Assembly: GCA_945787845.1 (NCBI GenBank)
Contig: CALZJH010000005.1
Location: forward strand, 62,001 to 126,000
DNA: 64,000 nt
Source: an uncultured Woeseiaceae bacterium
GTDB taxonomy: Bacteria; Pseudomonadota; Gammaproteobacteria; Steroidobacterales; Woeseiaceae
Direction of reading: 5' to 3'
Position numbers and translations under genes: made by a program. The notes under the pieces are model-generated. The model made no database searches. It saw only the letters and a list, made by a program, of their open reading frames with translations, and was not told where the DNA came from. Below are positions 60,917 to 64,000 of the stretch, one piece after another (position 1 is the first letter of the stretch; every line of letters begins with the position of its first letter).

Positions 60917-62176
60917 GTGGCGGCAAGGAAACTGAAGGGGCAGGGTCTTGCCTTATCCGGCGGCGGTTACCGCGCCAGCCTGTTTCACCTTGGCGTAACG
61001 CGACGCCTTCACGAGCTCGGCATCCTGCAAAACATCACTCGCCTGTCGAGCGTATCGGGTGGCAGCATCCTGGCCGGTCACCTGTCTCACCGGATGCTGG
61101 AGCGCGGCGCGACACGACTGGCCTTTGACGACTGGGAGACCGAAGTGTCGGCGCCCTTTCGCCGCATGGTTCGCAAGGATATTCGGACCGGTTTGTTCGT
61201 CCGCCACGCTGCATGGAACTGGTTCTGGCCAGCGCCGCGCGCCCGCGGGCTGGAACGGGCGTTTCGCAGCAGGATCGGAGCACGGCGGCTCGTCGAATTG
61301 CCTAAACGCGACGCTGGCGGGATCGAGTTTATCTTCCTCGCTACCAATATCGAGAAGGGCACGCCCTGGCGGTTCACAGCGGAGAAGATCGGCACGCATA
61401 CGACGCCGGCCGACATGACGATCGCGGAAGCCGTTGCCGCATCGGCGTGCTTTCCGCCCATCTTCGGCCCGATAAAGATAAAGAAGAATGGCAAGACGAT
61501 CGCGCACCTGACTGACGGGGGCGTGTATGACAATACCGGCATGGAACCCGTCTGGAACAGCAACAAGGTCGTACTGGTATCGGATGCCGGGACGCCGTTC
61601 GATTTTCAGGTACCGAAGTGGTTCGGTTCACGCATCATGCGCTACGTCGATATTGGCAGAAACCAGGTCGGTGCGTTACGCAGGCGTGCGATTATCAGGC
61701 GCCTGAATCGTCGTTACCAGACGTTGCGAAGGGACGAAGGACCGTCACCGTGCGCGCTCGCCGAGCAGGACGATTGCTACCTCCGCACACACCGCGTGAC
61801 CGACAAGCCGAGCGGCGCGTTCTGGAGGCTGGCGAGCAAGAAGGCAAGTTTTTGCGAGAACTGCAGCGAGGAGTTTGAGCAGGAAACAGGGAAACTCGAG
61901 GAAGACTGGTACGGCTATTCCGAGCAGATTTGTGACTCACTGATCGGCGAGATGCGGACGGACATGGACTCCTTCACCCGCGCCGAAGCGAGAATTCTCG
62001 AGAACCACGGCTACTTCATGGCTGACCTGGCCATTCGCCGTCACGCACGGCACCTCGGCGACCTTGAGACGGCCTTTCGCGTGCCGCATCGCGATGTGCT
62101 CGACGAGCAGACGGTGCTCGCGGCGCTGCGCGTCAGTCACAGTCGCCTGCACTTCTGGAGCCGCTGGGCCGACTGA
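60917..62176 (+). CDS. Patatin-like phospholipase family protein
   Basis: A 419-residue lipase-like protein. The oxyanion loop SGGGYRA is at 14-20. The nucleophile is Ser47 in SVSGGS, where the usual GxSxG has Ser in the first place. The catalytic Asp is in DGGVYDN near residue 199. There is no signal peptide, so it acts in the cytosol or on the inner face. A Cys-containing insert (SFCENCSEEFEQ) is unusual. The start GTG 60917 is used; ATG is absent near it. It is divergent from ppdK. Confidence 0.87.
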   Translation: MAARKLKGQGLALSGGGYRASLFHLGVTRRLHELGILQNITRLSSVSGGSILAGHLSHRMLERGATRLAFDDWETEVSAPFRRMVRKDIRTGLFVRHAAWNWFWPAPRARGLERAFRSRIGARRLVELPKRDAGGIEFIFLATNIEKGTPWRFTAEKIGTHTTPADMTIAEAVAASACFPPIFGPIKIKKNGKTIAHLTDGGVYDNTGMEPVWNSNKVVLVSDAGTPFDFQVPKWFGSRIMRYVDIGRNQVGALRRRAIIRRLNRRYQTLRRDEGPSPCALAEQDDCYLRTHRVTDKPSGAFWRLASKKASFCENCSEEFEQETGKLEEDWYGYSEQICDSLIGEMRTDMDSFTRAEARILENHGYFMADLAIRRHARHLGDLETAFRVPHRDVLDEQTVLAALRVSHSRLHFWSRWAD

Positions 62177-62180
62177 GCAC

Positions 62181-62384
62181 CTAGGCGTCGTCGCCGAGCT
62201 TGAGTACACAATGGGACCCGGTGCGATTGTAAGGATCGCTTCCGAAGTCATCGTTTTCATCGATTTCCAGCGTCACAATTTCCGGGGCAGGCGGCTTCGT
62301 GCTGGCAACCCTGTCGTAGCCGCGAACGGCGGGCCTTACAGGTGCTTTCTGCAGCTTGCTGCTTGTCGTGTTGTCACTAGACAT
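62181..62384 (-). CDS. Small acidic protein of unknown function
   Basis: A 67-residue protein from ATG 62384, which has AAGGGA 9 bases upstream; the frame extends to 62417. The N-terminus has SSKLQKAPVRPAVRGYD, and the end LEIDENDDFGSDPYNRTGSHCVLKLGDD resembles short conserved tails seen in small proteins of gammaproteobacteria. There is no signal peptide. Function is unknown. It is convergent with the patatin gene, 4 bases apart, and lies behind the membrane acyltransferase on the same strand. Confidence 0.6.
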   Translation of the reverse strand: MSSDNTTSSKLQKAPVRPAVRGYDRVASTKPPAPEIVTLEIDENDDFGSDPYNRTGSHCVLKLGDDA

Positions 62385-62491
62385 AATCTCATCCCTTAGA
62401 TGTTCCCCACGCTTCAATACTAGGAAATGATGAGACGGCAGTGAACGTCGCCCGTCGGACGAGAGAGACCGCTTGTCAGAGTTTCACCGTT

Positions 62492-62509
62492 GGTCGGAAG
62501 AATCCGACC
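62492..62509 (-). terminator. Possible transcription terminator hairpin after the acyltransferase
   Basis: GGTCGGA (62492-62498) and TCCGACC (62503-62509) form a perfect 7-bp stem around AGAA, 14 bases after the acyltransferase stop. There is no T-run in the direction of transcription, so it might instead be a regulatory or rho-linked site. Confidence 0.35.
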
Positions 62510-62522
62510 GCTCGTCGGGAAC

Positions 62523-63818
62523 CTACCTGGTCAACAGGCCGCTGGTGGCGGCGCCGGCAACGACCAGCACGAATGCACCGACACCAAAACCTGCGATCGG
62601 TGCGCCGCCGAATCCCCACATGGCAAGCAAAGCTATGCCGAGGCACGTCATGATGGCGCCGACAACCTGTCTGGCCCCGGACGGCACCGGGCTTTCGGGA
62701 TTACGCGAGCGCCGCTCCAGCGGCGACAACGCCAGCGCCGCCGGGATCAACAGCAGTATGAGTACGCCAATCCAGAGAGGCCGGGTCAGCCACCAGTCCG
62801 CCGTGCCAGGCTCGATGTGAAAGCCGAAACCGCCGGAGAGGTAGAGCACCGACCCGAAGATCACCATGATCGTAATGTGCCAGAGATAGACGGTCATGAT
62901 CATACTGTTGATCAGTACCGTCGCAGTCCACAAGCGCAGGCTCGAAAGCGCTTTCCTCATTGGCCCCTCGAGCGCGAGTAACAGTCCGAACTGGAACATG
63001 CCGAGCGCCAGCAACGTAATTTTCGGTGGCAAGGTATTGCTTAGTCCCTCATCGGGAGAACCAACCATCGCAAGGGGATAGGGCCCCCATCGAACCAGCG
63101 TATACAAGGTGCCGAAGCCGAGCGCGGAATAAACAAGCAGCTTGGTGATGCTACCCATGCGCCCGTCCCGCCACGCAAAACCCAGCTGGTGCACGGCCAG
63201 CCAGACCCAGACGTAGTTGGTCCAGCCTGGCCAGCGAATGTCGGCTGCAAAGAACAGGACGTCGACGATGACGGCAACCGATGCGAGCGCCCAGAATGAC
63301 AGGAATCCATACCGCCGCCAGAACTTGTATGCGACCGGCGCCAACAGCGCGAGCGTAATGTAGATGGAGAGAAACCACGTCGGTATGAGCGCCGCCTGCG
63401 AGGTGTAGACAATGACACCTTTGGTCACGCCCATGAGTTTCATCACACCCGCGACGCCCGCCCATGTGACGATCAAAACCAGCAAGGGTGTGACAAGTCG
63501 GTGCAGGCGCGCCGCGAGCCAGTCGGCGTAACCCTGCCCCTTGCGCTTTGCGCTCTCGAGTGACACCGCGTTCGAGTAGCCGCCGACGATAAAGAAGATC
63601 GGCATGACCTGGAACAGCCAGGTGAGCCATTGTGTTTGTGGGTGCGACTTCAGCAAGTGGCCCGGAGTGAGTTGGCCATCCACGTACCACGCAGTGGCAA
63701 TCAACCAGTGTCCGATGACGACGAAGATAATGGACAGAGCCCGCAGGAAATCAACGTAACGATTTCTCTCTGGCGGGGTCCTGGACGCCATGTCACTCGC
63801 TATGGCCCAGATTTTCAT
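62523..63818 (-). CDS. Membrane acyltransferase family protein (acyltransferase_3/OafA-like)
   Basis: A 431-residue protein with about ten hydrophobic helices. The opening RNRYVDFLRALSIIFVVIGHW (about residues 22-42) contains the conserved Arg and His of the acyltransferase_3 family. It transfers acyl groups onto exopolysaccharide, LPS or a small molecule from the periplasmic side of the inner membrane. The ATG at 63818 has GGGAGAG 5 bases upstream; the frame goes up to 63836. It is divergent from the partial exported protein at the window end. Confidence 0.88.
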   Translation of the reverse strand: MKIWAIASDMASRTPPERNRYVDFLRALSIIFVVIGHWLIATAWYVDGQLTPGHLLKSHPQTQWLTWLFQVMPIFFIVGGYSNAVSLESAKRKGQGYADWLAARLHRLVTPLLVLIVTWAGVAGVMKLMGVTKGVIVYTSQAALIPTWFLSIYITLALLAPVAYKFWRRYGFLSFWALASVAVIVDVLFFAADIRWPGWTNYVWVWLAVHQLGFAWRDGRMGSITKLLVYSALGFGTLYTLVRWGPYPLAMVGSPDEGLSNTLPPKITLLALGMFQFGLLLALEGPMRKALSSLRLWTATVLINSMIMTVYLWHITIMVIFGSVLYLSGGFGFHIEPGTADWWLTRPLWIGVLILLLIPAALALSPLERRSRNPESPVPSGARQVVGAIMTCLGIALLAMWGFGGAPIAGFGVGAFVLVVAGAATSGLLTR

Positions 63819-63875
63819 TGGCTCTCCCTCGTCCAAAAAATTTCCGTTTGCACCATAACACTATAGGATAGCTTT

Positions 63876-64000
63876 ATGCGCAGATACCGGAGCAACCTGG
63901 CGGCTCTATTACTGGCGGTTCTTTCGTTGTGTACACAGGCCGCGGCGCAAACCCTGCCCGCGTGGCTTACCACGAATTGTCCCGAGTGCGCAGCACGCAT
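63876..64000 (+). CDS. Exported protein, N-terminal part
   Basis: The first 41 codons of a gene cut by the window end. A Sec signal peptide is clear: MRRYRSN, then ALLLAVLSLCTQAAA as hydrophobic core with AAA cleavage site. The mature part begins QTLPAWLTTNCPECAAR and contains a CPEC motif that could be a disulfide or metal site. A TATAGGATAG stretch 12 to 21 bases before the ATG may be the -10 box. Family unknown. Confidence 0.75.
   Translation, partial: MRRYRSNLAALLLAVLSLCTQAAAQTLPAWLTTNCPECAAR

Noticed and set aside
1-64000. tRNA or rRNA genes, CRISPR arrays, insertion sequences, integrases and phage genes
   Set aside because: Looked for by eye and found none; no direct-repeat arrays, transposase motifs or tRNA-like cloverleaves with TTCGAATC arms in intergenic gaps.

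Overview
The window is a compact, high-GC stretch of a Gram-negative chromosome. I count 57 protein genes that I regard as real or plausible, plus one speculative small ORF. Two large TonB-dependent receptors, several lipoprotein signals, HemG, a C39-type ABC exporter and PotFGHI-type transport point to a gammaproteobacterium. The many FAD, acyl-CoA and Rieske enzymes suit a marine or sediment heterotroph. I suspect a Woeseiales/Steroidobacter-like lineage, but that is impression only. I saw no tRNA, rRNA, CRISPR array, insertion sequence, phage gene or frameshifted gene.

Region 1 (1-19843) is mixed metabolism. It holds the end of an MBL-fold hydrolase with a DUF442-type sulfurtransferase, an SDR and a DadA-like oxidase, a beta-propeller-like protein, a MTHFR-domain protein and an NPPF-motif methyltransferase. 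These are followed by a TonB receptor, an Asp/Asn hydroxylase facing a TPR-sulfotransferase, and a PYROXD2-like dehydrogenase. Then come two related small outer-membrane barrels separated by a strongly folded element, a HAD phosphatase, a homocysteine methyltransferase and a 981-residue double amidohydrolase with a membrane partner.

Region 2 (19967-35468) is the most striking part. Two divergent, tightly overlapping operons share a 20-bp palindrome at 28594-28613. Leftward run a class III aminotransferase, two PYROXD2-like FAD dehydrogenases, a GcvT-like methyltransferase, an NDP-forming acyl-CoA synthetase and a TIM-barrel isomerase. Rightward run a BetI-like TetR regulator, an acyl-CoA dehydrogenase and a four-part polyamine-type ABC importer. 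A Rieske oxygenase with a bridging glutamate, the mark of quaternary-ammonium oxygenases, closes the block. I infer an uptake and catabolic system for a methylated or quaternary amine that matches no pathway I can name.

Region 3 (35554-46430) has a di-heme peroxidase with a fused FixH-like exported partner and a ZIP-like membrane protein. Next come a flavin reductase, a BASS transporter, an amidohydrolase lipoprotein and a PHB-depolymerase-like esterase lipoprotein. A peptidase-containing ABC exporter with its HlyD adaptor ends the region; no substrate gene was recognised.

Region 4 (46431-64000) has a second TonB receptor, two different transglutaminase-fold proteins, small exported proteins, LysR and Lrp-type regulators, a YhiN-like flavoprotein, a CysM-like synthase, HemG and a ferritin-like protein. 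It continues with an ICMT-like methyltransferase, pyruvate phosphate dikinase, a patatin and a membrane acyltransferase, and ends inside an exported protein. Coding density is very high. Same-strand ATGA/GTGA overlaps and convergent CTAG/CTAA stop overlaps recur throughout.
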